Shown here: positions 16,781 to 26,176 of the stretch, piece after piece
Position numbering within the stretch: the stretch's first letter is position 1
Layout: each line of letters starts with the position of its first letter
From: Candidatus Poribacteria bacterium
GTDB lineage: Bacteria; Poribacteria; WGA-4E; WGA-3G
Reading direction: 5' to 3'
Assembly (NCBI GenBank): GCA_009839975.1
Contig: VXOP01000113.1
Location: 1 to 45,697, forward strand
Length of the DNA: 45,697 nucleotides
Notes under the pieces: model-generated
Told to the model about the DNA's origin: nothing
Databases searched by the model: none
The model's input: the letters and a program-made list of their open reading frames with translations, nothing else
Translations under genes and position numbers: made by a program

Positions 16781-18721
16781 ATGAAAACAGAAAGCCTATC
16801 ACTCATCACCATTTTTTTGTTTTTTCTATTTTTACTAAACACCTTTGCACAAGATTATACGACATGGAGTTTGCCAGATGGTGCTGCGGCACGCCTCGGT
16901 AAAGGTGAGATCACTGGAAATATCGCTTTCTCACCTGATGGCAATCGGTTAGCAGTCGCAAGTTCTATCGGTATCTGGATTTACGATGTGCGGCCGGGTA
17001 AAGAAAAGGAACTCGATCTACTCATAGGACATACAGGAAGTGTCACTGCCATTGCATTTTCTTCTGATGGTAGATTACTTGCAAGCGGAGGTAAAGACGA
17101 AACAATACGATTGTGGGATGGTGTAACGGGAGAACAGAAAAAACAACTCACCGGACACAAATGGGCAATATCTTCATTAGCGTTTTCACCTGATGGCAAG
17201 ACACTCGCATCTGCAATTGGACTTCATGCTGAAAAGATACCCGCAGAGATAGGTATACAGATAGACATTAAATTATGGAACATAGATACAGGTGAAGCCA
17301 CAACTACATTCAGAGGTCACACTAAAGATATTACTTCATTAGCGTTTTCACCTGATGGAAAAACACTCGCAAGTAGTGGTAAGGATAGCAAGGTATTATT
17401 ATGGAATGTTGCAACTGGCAAAAATGCCATGCTACTAACTGAACATGATGGAAATGTTTTCTACGTAGGTTTTTCACATGATGGCAAAACTTTCGCTACA
17501 GGCAGCTGGGACGAGACCGTGAAACTATGGGATGCCAAGACAGGTAGTCTCAAGAATACAATTATTGAGAAAGGGATAGCAGGCGTTTCTTCAGTAGCGT
17601 TTTCACCAAAGGACTCAACTATTGCTGTCGGGGGTTACGATATAATTCGGCTTTGGGACCTACAGACAAAAACCCATATAAGGTCATTCAAGGGACATAG
17701 TAGAAGCATTTCTTCAATTGCATTTTCTCCAGATGGCAACACGCTTGCCACTGTTAGTGATAAGTCTGATGATACAATTATGTTATGGGATTTGCAGGCA
17801 GCGAAACATAGAAAAACAATTAAAGACCATACTTCAGACGTTACGTGTTTAGCATATTCCCCAGATGGCAAAACAATTGCGTCAGGAAGCAAGAATGGTG
17901 ATGGCTATTTATGGGATGCTCAAACAGGAGAACACAAGGCAACACTAAAGGAACATAACGATGTGATACAATTTATAACCTATACATCTGATGGCAGTAC
18001 CATCATTACCGGTGGAGGTGGACGGGATAGGTCAGTCCATCTATGGGAGGGTCGTAAACGTCTATTGCAGACACATACACGAAAACCGAAATCTGCACTT
18101 ACTCTAAATACCAGTGCTACTATTTCTATGACATACTCTCCTGCTGGTAATTTGATTGCAGCTATAGGTAGAGGGAGACGGAATTTGATGTTATTGAATG
18201 CTAAAACTGGACGTGTCGTAGGCGTTCTTGGCGATCCATCACATAGTTCAAGAAGTGTTGTCTTTTCGCCAGATGGAAGTATCCTTGCAGATGCAGATAA
18301 TTCCTTGATAATCCGATTGTGGGATCCTAAAACAAAACAGATCAAAAAAATGCTAAAACTACATGGACGTTTTGAACAAGGAAATACCCACATGGCATTT
18401 TCTCCTGATGGTAAGATTTTAGCCAATACAAGAGAAGAGGATACTGTGCAACTCTGGGATGTTGCTACGGGAAAAGAGATAGCCTTGATGAAAATGCCAG
18501 AATCGGGTGTTACAGAAGTCCAGTTTTCACCCAACGGTGCTCTCATTGCTACGGGTTTTAAGGATGGCACAATGCACATATTTAGCAGACATACAGCGGA
18601 GCACATAGCAGGTTTTAAAGGACATACGGAAGGTATTTCTTCACTCACATTTTCTCCTGGTGGTCGCACGATTGCCAGTGGCAGCTATGATGGAACTATT
18701 CTAATCTGGGAATTGCAGTAG
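16781..18721 (+). CDS. Secreted WD40 protein, 14 repeats (two propellers predicted)
   Basis: 646 aa from the ATG at 16781; a GTG four codons earlier is an alternative start. A signal peptide (SLITIFLFFLFLLNTFAQ) precedes a head module almost identical to the previous gene's (TTWSLPDGAAARLGKG, GIWIYDVRPGKEKEL). After that the sequence diverges, and I count 14 repeats, several degraded (for example the ones ending DIIRLWD and NLMLLN). Two seven-bladed propellers are expected. The strict conservation of the first blade against drift in the rest suggests that the head has a specific partner. It lies 47 bases after its paralogue and is followed by a palindromic element before the sigma-factor gene. 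Confidence 0.85.
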   Translation: MKTESLSLITIFLFFLFLLNTFAQDYTTWSLPDGAAARLGKGEITGNIAFSPDGNRLAVASSIGIWIYDVRPGKEKELDLLIGHTGSVTAIAFSSDGRLLASGGKDETIRLWDGVTGEQKKQLTGHKWAISSLAFSPDGKTLASAIGLHAEKIPAEIGIQIDIKLWNIDTGEATTTFRGHTKDITSLAFSPDGKTLASSGKDSKVLLWNVATGKNAMLLTEHDGNVFYVGFSHDGKTFATGSWDETVKLWDAKTGSLKNTIIEKGIAGVSSVAFSPKDSTIAVGGYDIIRLWDLQTKTHIRSFKGHSRSISSIAFSPDGNTLATVSDKSDDTIMLWDLQAAKHRKTIKDHTSDVTCLAYSPDGKTIASGSKNGDGYLWDAQTGEHKATLKEHNDVIQFITYTSDGSTIITGGGGRDRSVHLWEGRKRLLQTHTRKPKSALTLNTSATISMTYSPAGNLIAAIGRGRRNLMLLNAKTGRVVGVLGDPSHSSRSVVFSPDGSILADADNSLIIRLWDPKTKQIKKMLKLHGRFEQGNTHMAFSPDGKILANTREEDTVQLWDVATGKEIALMKMPESGVTEVQFSPNGALIATGFKDGTMHIFSRHTAEHIAGFKGHTEGISSLTFSPGGRTIASGSYDGTILIWELQ

Positions 18722-18802
18722 TTCCTCTCAAAACGGGTGGTGTAAATATTTTGCCACCATAATTGTCGAATTAAGGAAATACGAGAGCGATAATACCCCA
18801 GG

Positions 18803-18902
18803 CCGGTAGGTGCGATATCCTTATCGCACCGGATCCTCCGCGGAACCTCCCGATAGACCGTATTAGACAAAACCGGTGCGATTAGGAAATCGCACCTACC
18901 GG
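18803..18902. repeat. 100-bp palindromic element with 30-bp inverted ends
   Basis: CCGGTAGGTGCGATATCCTT... (18803-18832) and its reverse complement (18873-18902) match at 28 of 30 positions around a 40-base centre. Each arm is itself a small palindrome (GGTGCGAT...ATCGCACC). Related pieces occur at 34885, 35155 and 35442. It lies in the 322-base gap between a WD40 gene and the sigma-factor gene. The rest of that gap shows no gene. Confidence 0.75.
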
Positions 18903-19043
18903 GATATGAAGTGTGTAAATATTTTCAAATGTCACTATAAATACAGTTTCAAGTAGAAGAATTATGCGACCGTTTTCTATCCTACTCGCGTCATTATAGT
19001 TGAAACCACATGAATGTAATCTTTTCTTTTATTGAGGTGTCTG

Positions 19044-21773
19044 ATGAAACATAATGATGTTGACCTTATCCGCCGTATACGTGAGGGTGATGATTCTGCT
19101 TTTACACATCTTGTGGAAGAATATCAGAAGCAGGTTCACGCACTCGCTTGGAAAATCATAGGCGATTTCCATATCGCTGAAGAGATAGCACAGGATACCT
19201 TCCTTAAAGTCTATCAGAAACTGGATACTTTGAAGAATCCGCAACAGTTCGCTGGATGGTTATATGTGATTACTTCACGTTTGTGTTACAGATGGATACG
19301 AAAGAATCGTAAGCAAGCAGAATTACTTGATGATGCAGAAATTGGCATGTTGGAAGAAACTGCCTATTCCAAGTATGTTGCGGATGAAAACACAAAAGTT
19401 AGAATAGAGGCACAACGCAAGGTAGTTCATAAACTACTTTCAAAACTACAGGAGAGTGAACGCACGGTGATGGTTCTGCATTATTTTAGTGAAATGACCT
19501 GTGAAGAAATAAGTCGCTTTTTAGGCGTATCTACAAGTGCGATCAAAAGCCGTCTTAGTCGTGCAAGACAACGTCTCAAGAAGGAAGAACCGATGATTCG
19601 AGAGGCACTTAGCAATTTTCAAATTACGCCAAACTTAACTGAGAACATAATCAGACAAATTGAACATCTCAATCCCGCCGCACCATCAGCAGGCAATCCT
19701 ATTCTACCTTGGGCGTTAGCTGCTTCCAGTTTTATCATAGTTGTGTTGATTCTTGGAATGGGAAGTAGAAAATTAGCGCGATACCAGCAACCCTACAGTT
19801 TGAATTTGGAGGCTGCCATGGCAGTAGAACTAATTGACACGCAAATTGTCAGGGATATTGATGAAAAACCGGAGGTTAGGACCTTGCAAGGTAATAGATC
19901 AGATAAAACCGGTACAGATAACAATACCGGCCAGGAATCAAATCAGGCTTTCAACGATCAAGTGGACTATACACAATGGGGATTACCTGATGGCGCAAAA
20001 GCACGTATCGGTAAAGGTTGGTTAACAGGTAATATGGCATTCTCACCAGATGGTAGACGGCTTGCAGTTGCAGGTATCATCGGTACTTGGATATATGATG
20101 CGCGTCCTGGAAAAGTAAAAGAACTCGATCTCTTAGCAGGTCACACTGATAGAGTCCGATATGTATCATTTTCTCCGGATGGAAATAGAATCGCGAGTGC
20201 AAGTAACGATATGACGGTACGTTTATATGAGGTAGCCACAGGAGAGCACATTGCAACATTTGAGGGACATACAGGACCAGTTGGTCGCTTAGCGTTTTCA
20301 CCGGATGGAGATACTGTCGCTACTGGCAGTTCAGACCACACAGTGATGTTATGGGATGCATACACAGGAAAACATAAGAAAACACTAAAAGGACATTCAG
20401 ATTGGGTTAGTTACGTAGCATATTCCTCTGATGGAAAAACAATTGCCACTGGTAGTGGAGATAAGACGACACGTCTGTGGGACGCACACACAGGAGAACA
20501 TAAAACAACACTGAAAGGACATTCTGAGACGGTAGATATCATAGCATTATCTCCTGATGGAAAGACAATTGCTACCGGAAGTGAAAACAAGACTGTCTGG
20601 TTGTGGGACATCCAAACAGGAAACCATATTATCACCCTCAAGGGACATACAGGTGCAGTCAAGACTGTTTTGTATTCTTCAGATGGCGAGACAATTGCTA
20701 CCGGAAGCTCAGACAATTCAACCCGTCTCTGGGACGCAAAAACAGGAAAACAATTACACAAGGCTATACTTGGTGATCAAAAGGCGTCGATCTTTTCCAT
20801 AGCATTTTCTCCAGATGGGAAGACTATTGCTACTCGAAATGATTTTAATGTGCGATTATGGGATGTCCATACCGGGCAACAGAGAGACGTAATTACAGGA
20901 CATATAAGATCGGGACTTGAAGGTATAACCTTTTCTCCGGATGGGAAGACAATCGCCTTCGGAGATAATGAACTGAAAGCACAGGTGTGGGACGTGAACA
21001 CAACACAGCCGAAAATGGTTCTTTCAGGTCATACTGGACATGTCAGAAGTGTAGCTTTTTCACCAGATGGAAAAACTATCGCTACGAGTAGTTATGACAA
21101 AACAGCAAGAATATGGGATGTTAACACCGGAAATATGATCAATACACTTACTGGTCATACGAAATATGTTAACGCAATCGCTTATTCACCGGATGGAAAG
21201 ACACTCGCCACAGGCAGTGATGATAAAACTGTACGACTGTGGGACGCAAAAACAGGCGATCACATATCTTCACTAACAGATCTTGGAAATCCTGTTTGGG
21301 ATCTTGTCTATGCCCCAGATGGAAACACTATCGCGTGTGCCCTTTGGATGGGTTGTAGAGTAGAATTGTGGAATTCTCATTCACGGGAACGTATTACGAA
21401 ATTTCGTCTACGTTCAACGAAATTTAGTACACCAGCCACTTTCGTAGCTTGTTCACCTGATAGTAGGACTCTCGCCACACTTGCTGCAAAAAAATCAGTG
21501 CAATTGTGGGACTTAAACACAGGAGAAAGTATTGCTATGTTCAAAGGACATACGGATGAGGTTACGACAGCTGCTTTCTCACCTGATGGCACGCTCCTCG
21601 CAACAGGGAGTGATGACTATACAGTGCGGCTGTGGGATATTCATAATAAAACACATCTAACGACGCTACAGGGACATACATTGAGTATCCAATCGGTTGC
21701 GTTTTCACCCGATAGCAGTACACTCGCCAGTCTTAGTTATGATGGCACAATTCTATTTTGGAAAATACATTAA
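19044..21773 (+). CDS. ECF sigma factor fused through a membrane helix to a double WD40 propeller
   Basis: 909 aa from the ATG at 19044; the GAGGTG just upstream is its ribosome site, and the track's TTG overlaps that site. Residues 1-90 are sigma region 2 (AEEIAQDTFLKVYQKL, GWLYVITSRL) and about 125-180 are region 4 (SEMTCEEISRFLGVSTSAIKSRLSRAR). A single hydrophobic helix spans about 219-239 (ILPWALAASSFIIVVLILG). After a polar linker comes the head module YTQWGLPDGAKARIGKG (309-325), then 14 WD repeats, predicted as two seven-bladed propellers. The layout implies a cytoplasmic sigma domain tethered to the membrane with the propellers outside, although the positive residues after the helix make topology uncertain. 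No separate anti-sigma gene is adjacent, so the propeller may regulate in cis. C-terminally extended ECF factors are known from Planctomycetes. Confidence 0.88.
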   Translation: MKHNDVDLIRRIREGDDSAFTHLVEEYQKQVHALAWKIIGDFHIAEEIAQDTFLKVYQKLDTLKNPQQFAGWLYVITSRLCYRWIRKNRKQAELLDDAEIGMLEETAYSKYVADENTKVRIEAQRKVVHKLLSKLQESERTVMVLHYFSEMTCEEISRFLGVSTSAIKSRLSRARQRLKKEEPMIREALSNFQITPNLTENIIRQIEHLNPAAPSAGNPILPWALAASSFIIVVLILGMGSRKLARYQQPYSLNLEAAMAVELIDTQIVRDIDEKPEVRTLQGNRSDKTGTDNNTGQESNQAFNDQVDYTQWGLPDGAKARIGKGWLTGNMAFSPDGRRLAVAGIIGTWIYDARPGKVKELDLLAGHTDRVRYVSFSPDGNRIASASNDMTVRLYEVATGEHIATFEGHTGPVGRLAFSPDGDTVATGSSDHTVMLWDAYTGKHKKTLKGHSDWVSYVAYSSDGKTIATGSGDKTTRLWDAHTGEHKTTLKGHSETVDIIALSPDGKTIATGSENKTVWLWDIQTGNHIITLKGHTGAVKTVLYSSDGETIATGSSDNSTRLWDAKTGKQLHKAILGDQKASIFSIAFSPDGKTIATRNDFNVRLWDVHTGQQRDVITGHIRSGLEGITFSPDGKTIAFGDNELKAQVWDVNTTQPKMVLSGHTGHVRSVAFSPDGKTIATSSYDKTARIWDVNTGNMINTLTGHTKYVNAIAYSPDGKTLATGSDDKTVRLWDAKTGDHISSLTDLGNPVWDLVYAPDGNTIACALWMGCRVELWNSHSRERITKFRLRSTKFSTPATFVACSPDSRTLATLAAKKSVQLWDLNTGESIAMFKGHTDEVTTAAFSPDGTLLATGSDDYTVRLWDIHNKTHLTTLQGHTLSIQSVAFSPDSSTLASLSYDGTILFWKIH

Positions 21774-21825
21774 AAAATGCCTCGTTTGATGGGAATTGCA
21801 ACGTTGAAATCTTGGAGGAACACAG

Positions 21826-22323
21826 ATGCGATCTAACATAATATCATTGAGTGGCGTACAGGGATCAGGCAAGACGGCAGTAGCAAAACACCTAAGGACG
21901 TATATACCCGAAGCTATTATTTATGATGGCAAATTTGGATTTAAAAAATACCTAAACAATCAACAAGAAACAGGAACTGTTATCATAGTTGAATATGCAT
22001 CTGTCATACTTTTTCCTGATGAATGGCTTGATGAGAGAAGTATAAAAAGGTTTGCGAAATGTGATCTTATTGACAGAAAATACTTTCAAAAAGGTAAACA
22101 TTTTTTTCTGGATATACAGTCCGAGATGACTCAGTATGAAAGGCTGTTAAAACGACACAACGGAATAGATAACGGATACATACAACTGATGAGGAAGGAA
22201 TACGTTCACAGAACTCAATATCTAAGGATGTTGTCAGACAAAGGGTATTTTACAAAGGTCATAATCGTTGACGAAAAATCAATTGACAAAATTACTGAAG
22301 AAATAATGGAAGCCATAACCTGA
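21826..22323 (+). CDS. P-loop kinase-like protein
   Basis: 165 aa, ATG preceded by GGAGG at about eight bases. Residues 3-17 contain IISLSGVQGSGKTAVA, a clear Walker A in a beta-strand/loop/helix context as in nucleoside or small-molecule kinases. IIVEYASVILFPDEWLDERSI may carry the substrate-side acidic residues, and RLLKRHNGIDNG resembles a lid region. The substrate is not identifiable. It follows the sigma-factor gene by 52 bases on the same strand, so cotranscription is possible, and it converges on a lipoprotein gene nine bases away. Confidence 0.65.
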   Translation: MRSNIISLSGVQGSGKTAVAKHLRTYIPEAIIYDGKFGFKKYLNNQQETGTVIIVEYASVILFPDEWLDERSIKRFAKCDLIDRKYFQKGKHFFLDIQSEMTQYERLLKRHNGIDNGYIQLMRKEYVHRTQYLRMLSDKGYFTKVIIVDEKSIDKITEEIMEAIT

Positions 22324-22332
22324 TACACAATA

Positions 22333-22881
22333 TTAGAAATCTTCAGGGAATACGATAGAAACCGTGTCATTTTTGACAGATTCTGTGAAATGTGCTAGCA
22401 GTTCCTCTTCATTCTGGGTAGGATATACATAAGACAAGCGAAGATATTCAATAATTAACGGGTCAAATGTGCCGATGTATTCAAAGTAAAACTGCCCAAG
22501 TGTATTTTCAGTCAGCCTTTTTGCGAAAGCATCTTGTAATCTATCGTATCCATTCGTAACTGTGGCATCATCAGATTTCTCGGTTCGAAATATGCCAACC
22601 AATTCTATCCAGAATCCCTTGCTAAAATTGAGTTCTTCTATTAGGATGGTCTCGGAGTCTATGAATATTGCCGAATAATCTCCAGCTGTTTCTGCTTTTT
22701 GTTGGGACTCTGTTCTCCGCTGATTGACTCGCGCCATGTCGGCACGTGCCTTTTCTAAATTCGTCGGTGTCTCTGGTGGTGGAATAACTTCCTTAATAGG
22801 TTGTGACATGCCTTGATCACAACCTGTAAATAGTATGACCAGAAAAAGACTTACGACATACAACTGTGCAATTAACCGCAT
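22333..22881 (-). CDS. Lipoprotein of unknown function
   Basis: 182 aa from the ATG at 22881, preceded by GGGAG. The track's start at 22917 lies inside the inverted end of an inserted MITE, so those 12 residues are not native. Residues 1-20 are a lipoprotein signal peptide with lipobox LFTGC (Cys about 20). The mature protein starts with a Pro/Glu-rich, then Arg/Glu-rich helical stretch (ARADMARVNQRRTESQQKAE), followed by a domain with SAIFIDSETILIEEL and YFEYIGTFDPLIIEYL. I do not recognise the family. The 5' end is only 25 bases from the MITE, which may have replaced or altered its promoter. Confidence 0.7.
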   Translation of the reverse strand: MRLIAQLYVVSLFLVILFTGCDQGMSQPIKEVIPPPETPTNLEKARADMARVNQRRTESQQKAETAGDYSAIFIDSETILIEELNFSKGFWIELVGIFRTEKSDDATVTNGYDRLQDAFAKRLTENTLGQFYFEYIGTFDPLIIEYLRLSYVYPTQNEEELLAHFTESVKNDTVSIVFPEDF

Positions 22882-22905
22882 TTTTCTCCCTTTTGCCAAT
22901 TGATA

Positions 22906-23099
22906 TATAGTGAACATTAAAAATAATGATACAAGGTACCTGTAGGAGCGATCTCCGAATCGCGACTTAATGTAGTGAAAGTCGGGAATCGGAGTTCAAA
23001 TCAACGGTATGAATCATGGCGAATGCCATGCACGCATTCGCCCAAAGGCATTCCTCGCTTACATCTCAAAATGTCCCATTAATTCAAAAGTTTACTATA
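22906..23099. mobile_element. MITE with TATAGTGAAC-type inverted ends, copy 1 (194 bp)
   Basis: The ends TATAGTGAACATT (22906) and AAAAGTTTACTATA (ending 23099) are imperfect inverted repeats. The first 85 bases match copy 2 at 37852 closely, and the last about 30 bases also match. The interior differs: this copy holds a 48-base module (22998-23045) also found at 35059, where copy 2 has a palindrome instead. It has no ORF. It sits between the lipoprotein start and the GH127 stop. Confidence 0.75.
22998..23045. repeat. 48-bp dispersed module, copy 1
   Basis: AAATCAACGGTATGAATCAT... is repeated at 35059-35106 with one mismatch in 48. It contains an imperfect palindrome (GGCGAATGCCATG/CGCATTCGCC). 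Here it is embedded in a MITE; at 35059 it lies in an unrelated repeat cluster, so it appears independently mobile or recombined between elements. Confidence 0.75.
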
Positions 23100-23114
23100 A
23101 AACTAAATAGATAG

Positions 23115-25001
23115 TTAGAATACCCAAACCGCCATCTGTCCCGCTTCCCGATTGCACCACGCATAATAAGGAATTGCAGTAACATCTGTCTGTTTCAAAT
23201 TCGGTTCTGAAAGATATAGGTTATTATCCCAATCGGTGGGATCATATACTGTACCTGTGCCGCGAATTAACGTGATGCCACCAAGAAGTGTGCTGTCAAA
23301 CACCGCTTCCATATAACCACTCTTAGCAAGCGATAACGTCTCAAAAGCACCATCTGGATTGTCAGCATCCTCAAAACAGTATACAAGTGGACCCCGCTGT
23401 AATGCTATCCTCCCAAGATTCTCTCTAACATAAGGGTGCGCGTAAACCCGTTCTACTGGCATGTCTAAGTTCAATTGAATGCTATCGTCTGCGTTCCACG
23501 TTCTATCAATTGAAAGATAACCGTTAGTGCCGACAGTTGCACGTTGTGTTTCACCATTGATGGTCACATCAAATTTGCCACACCAATCAGGAATCCGCAA
23601 ATTCAGATTAAACTTTACCGGTTTCTCTGGTTCAATAGTTATCTTTACATCTCCAGACCACGGATAATCGGTTTCTTGTGTCAATTTCACGGGGACATCC
23701 GCTACTGTGGCATCAGCAGTACCACCGACATATAAGTTCACCCACAGGTCTGCTTCAGATTGTGCATAGATGTATTGTCCGAGAGAACCGATCAGGCGTG
23801 CAATGTTCGGAGGACAACATGCACATCCAAACCACGCATGACGATGTCTTCCACCACGACTTGCTAACGGATTCTGATAGAAGAAATCTGTGCCTTCAAG
23901 CGAAACACCGGAAAGCGCACCATTGTATAGAGCTGTTTCCAACACATCAACATATCGTGAATCACCTTTCAGTAGAAACATCCGATGTGCCCAGAATATC
24001 AATCCGACTGACGCACACGTTTCAGCATAAGCTGAGAAATTAGGTAATTCATAATCTTGTGTGAAACCTTCATTGTGTCCCGAAGGTCCTACCCCACCTG
24101 TGACATAAAGCCGCTTCTCCACATTTTGCCATAAGGCATCCAGCGCAGTCGCAATACCGTTATTACCAGTTTCAGCTGCGATGTCTGCAGCACCTGCATA
24201 GAGATACATGGCACGGACTGCATGCCCCACACATTCAGTCTGTTCATGCATCGGTAGATGATCCTGAGAATAAGTCCCTTCATATTTATCATCTCGTGTG
24301 TAATGATGCTTATATGCCCCGAGACCGCCTGGCAGGTCAGGGTTTTCCAGTTCCTTCTCAAAGACAGATGGTCTTTGTCCGCGTGTCGTGACAAAATAAT
24401 CTGCAAGCGACATATAACGTGCTTCACCTGTTACACGTGCCAATTTGACTAAAGCGAGTTCAATGCCTTGATGACCTGGTAGACCCGCGCGCTTCTCATG
24501 TCCAAAGGTCTTGTCAATGAGATCAGCAAACCGACAGGCCACATCAAGCAGTTTCTGTTGTCCAGTTGCTTGATAATGCGCGACACCTGCTTCAAAGAGA
24601 TGTCCTGCACAATACAACTCGTGCATCATACCCAAATTCTGCCATCTTTTCTCGGGTTCAACTAACGTAAAATAGGAGTTCAGATAACCATCCGGTTGTT
24701 GGCTCTTCGCAATTGTATCTATCACTTCATCCAATTCGGATTCCCATTTTGGATTGGGATGTGTCTGCAATGTATAGGACGCAGCTTCCACCAATTTATG
24801 CACATCCGAATCGTTGAAGAAGATACCCTCAAAATTGCCGGACTCTATACCTGCGGCTTTTGCAAAGTTACTGATCCTGCCGGTTGTTCGGCACTGCTCA
24901 AGTTCATGGGGGATCGTTTTCTCCGAATTTGTCGCCTGTCGGGGTGACCAGAAACGATCATTTATCGTAACATCATTAAATGGTATTGCCTTCAAACTCA
25001 T
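23115..25001 (-). CDS. GH127-family beta-L-arabinofuranosidase-like glycosidase (DUF1680)
   Basis: 628 aa from the ATG at 25001, which overlaps the TGA of the upstream Gfo/Idh gene as ATGA, with GGAGG 13 bases before. The ORF-track start adds residues read from the upstream gene. It begins FNDVTINDRFW, then NDSDVHKLVEAASY, QQPDGYLNSYF and EQTECVGHAVRAMYLY (near 253), all typical of GH127/146. The AETCASVG segment (near 327) and GCACCPPNIARLIG (near 393) supply the Glu and three Cys that bind zinc in characterised GH127 enzymes, one Cys being the nucleophile. No signal peptide is visible, so it is probably cytoplasmic. Expected role: release of L-arabinofuranose or a related sugar from glycans. 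Confidence 0.92.
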   Translation of the reverse strand: MSLKAIPFNDVTINDRFWSPRQATNSEKTIPHELEQCRTTGRISNFAKAAGIESGNFEGIFFNDSDVHKLVEAASYTLQTHPNPKWESELDEVIDTIAKSQQPDGYLNSYFTLVEPEKRWQNLGMMHELYCAGHLFEAGVAHYQATGQQKLLDVACRFADLIDKTFGHEKRAGLPGHQGIELALVKLARVTGEARYMSLADYFVTTRGQRPSVFEKELENPDLPGGLGAYKHHYTRDDKYEGTYSQDHLPMHEQTECVGHAVRAMYLYAGAADIAAETGNNGIATALDALWQNVEKRLYVTGGVGPSGHNEGFTQDYELPNFSAYAETCASVGLIFWAHRMFLLKGDSRYVDVLETALYNGALSGVSLEGTDFFYQNPLASRGGRHRHAWFGCACCPPNIARLIGSLGQYIYAQSEADLWVNLYVGGTADATVADVPVKLTQETDYPWSGDVKITIEPEKPVKFNLNLRIPDWCGKFDVTINGETQRATVGTNGYLSIDRTWNADDSIQLNLDMPVERVYAHPYVRENLGRIALQRGPLVYCFEDADNPDGAFETLSLAKSGYMEAVFDSTLLGGITLIRGTGTVYDPTDWDNNLYLSEPNLKQTDVTAIPYYAWCNREAGQMAVWVF

Positions 25002-26014
25002 ATTCTTACAGTGACCTCCCTTTTTTCTTTCCATGAGGTAACGATTGCTTCTGTAATCCGTAACGCTTGTAAACCATCCCTACCTGTAGGTGTGGGTGTA
25101 CGGTCATTAAGTAAATCATCAACCAATGCAGCCATACGCAGGGCAAAAGTACCATCAAAAGCGAGTTGTTCCATCCGAAAAATAGATGGACGGTATTCCT
25201 CAACGACCTGATTATCACGTTTCATCAACGTTGCTTTACTGAGGACATTATCAACAACGATCTCCCCTGCCGATCCACATATTTCCAATCGTTCAATTGG
25301 GTGTATAAAATCGCTATCCCAACTTGCTAACAGTGTTGCTACGACCTCGGTTTCATATCGGAGTGAAATTGCCATACTTGTGTAGCAAGCGTCTTCACCT
25401 TCACGTGCTTCGTGTTTTCTCGGTTTTGCCATTTGTGCACATACAGCGACGACCTCGCCTCCGAACCATCGTAAGAGATCGAGCGCGTGCGTTTGTAGCT
25501 CGTAGAGTAAATAGTACTCCCCTTTCCAAGTAGACGCTGGGCCGCCTTGAGACAATTTCATATCCAGATAATATAGTTGTCCTATACTCTCAGCATCAAA
25601 CCATTTCCTTGCTTGTACATAACCTGGTGCGAACCGTCTATTATAATCTATTGCAAGATGAACCCCTTTTTCATCAGCTTTTGCCACCATTTGTTCGGCT
25701 TCATCTATATCTAGCGACAAAGGTTTTTCGGATATTACATGTTTGCCAGCATCAAGACATTCCATTACAGGTTCAAAGTGCAAGTGATCAGCGGTTACGA
25801 CATCAACGAGATCACATTCTTCATTCGTCAGCATCTCATTTATTGAGGGGTACCATCTTTCTAAACCGAGTTCTCTGGCACGTGCTTCTGCTTTGGCAGT
25901 ATCAATATCACATACTGCGACGAGCTCTGCGCCTTGATGTTGCAGATATCCCCTCTGATGTAATAACCCGACACCACCACATCCTACTGCTGCGACTTTT
26001 AGTTTTCCTGCCAT
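24998..26014 (-). CDS. Gfo/Idh/MocA-family NAD(P)-dependent oxidoreductase
   Basis: 338 aa, ATG preceded by AAAGGAGG. The N-terminal Rossmann fold has VGCGGVG (10-16) and VCDID, with the family motif SEKPLS (95-100) at the active site. The C-terminal alpha/beta domain contains YNRRFAPG and ELQTHALDLLRWFGGEV, whose His is in the usual catalytic position. It should oxidise or reduce a sugar or cyclitol with NAD(P). Its stop overlaps the GH127 start by four bases, so the two are translationally coupled and probably act on the same sugar. The exact substrate cannot be read from sequence. Confidence 0.92.
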   Translation of the reverse strand: MAGKLKVAAVGCGGVGLLHQRGYLQHQGAELVAVCDIDTAKAEARARELGLERWYPSINEMLTNEECDLVDVVTADHLHFEPVMECLDAGKHVISEKPLSLDIDEAEQMVAKADEKGVHLAIDYNRRFAPGYVQARKWFDAESIGQLYYLDMKLSQGGPASTWKGEYYLLYELQTHALDLLRWFGGEVVAVCAQMAKPRKHEAREGEDACYTSMAISLRYETEVVATLLASWDSDFIHPIERLEICGSAGEIVVDNVLSKATLMKRDNQVVEEYRPSIFRMEQLAFDGTFALRMAALVDDLLNDRTPTPTGRDGLQALRITEAIVTSWKEKREVTVRI

Positions 26015-26142
26015 GTTCGTGTCCTCCTTTTATGGACATAAGAAGATTGGACAATTGCGTTAATTGAGTGACAGAAAACAGAAAAAAGGTTAACTCTTTC
26101 GTATCACAGATCCTATCAGTTGTCACCTTTCCCTAAGATGTT

Positions 26143-26171
26143 ATATTATCAGATATAGTGAGACATTGCAA
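26143..26171 (-). promoter_or_regulatory. Possible promoter for the Gfo/Idh-GH127 operon
   Basis: On the minus strand, TTGCAA (26171-26166), a 17-base spacer and TAATAT (26148-26143) resemble a sigma-70 promoter (4/6 each). It lies about 130 bases before the Gfo/Idh start and just past the end of the ABC gene. Support is only from consensus. Confidence 0.35.
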
Positions 26172-26176
26172 GCGTT

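Noticed and set aside
13997-21592. Many minus-strand ORFs with repeated MPSGEKA/FPSGEN motifs over the WD40 genes
   Set aside because: They are the antisense translation of the repeated FSPDGK codons, so their repetition is inherited from the WD40 repeats.
22882-22917. 12-residue N-terminal extension of the lipoprotein
   Set aside because: It is translated from the MITE end and precedes the real ribosome site and lipoprotein signal peptide.
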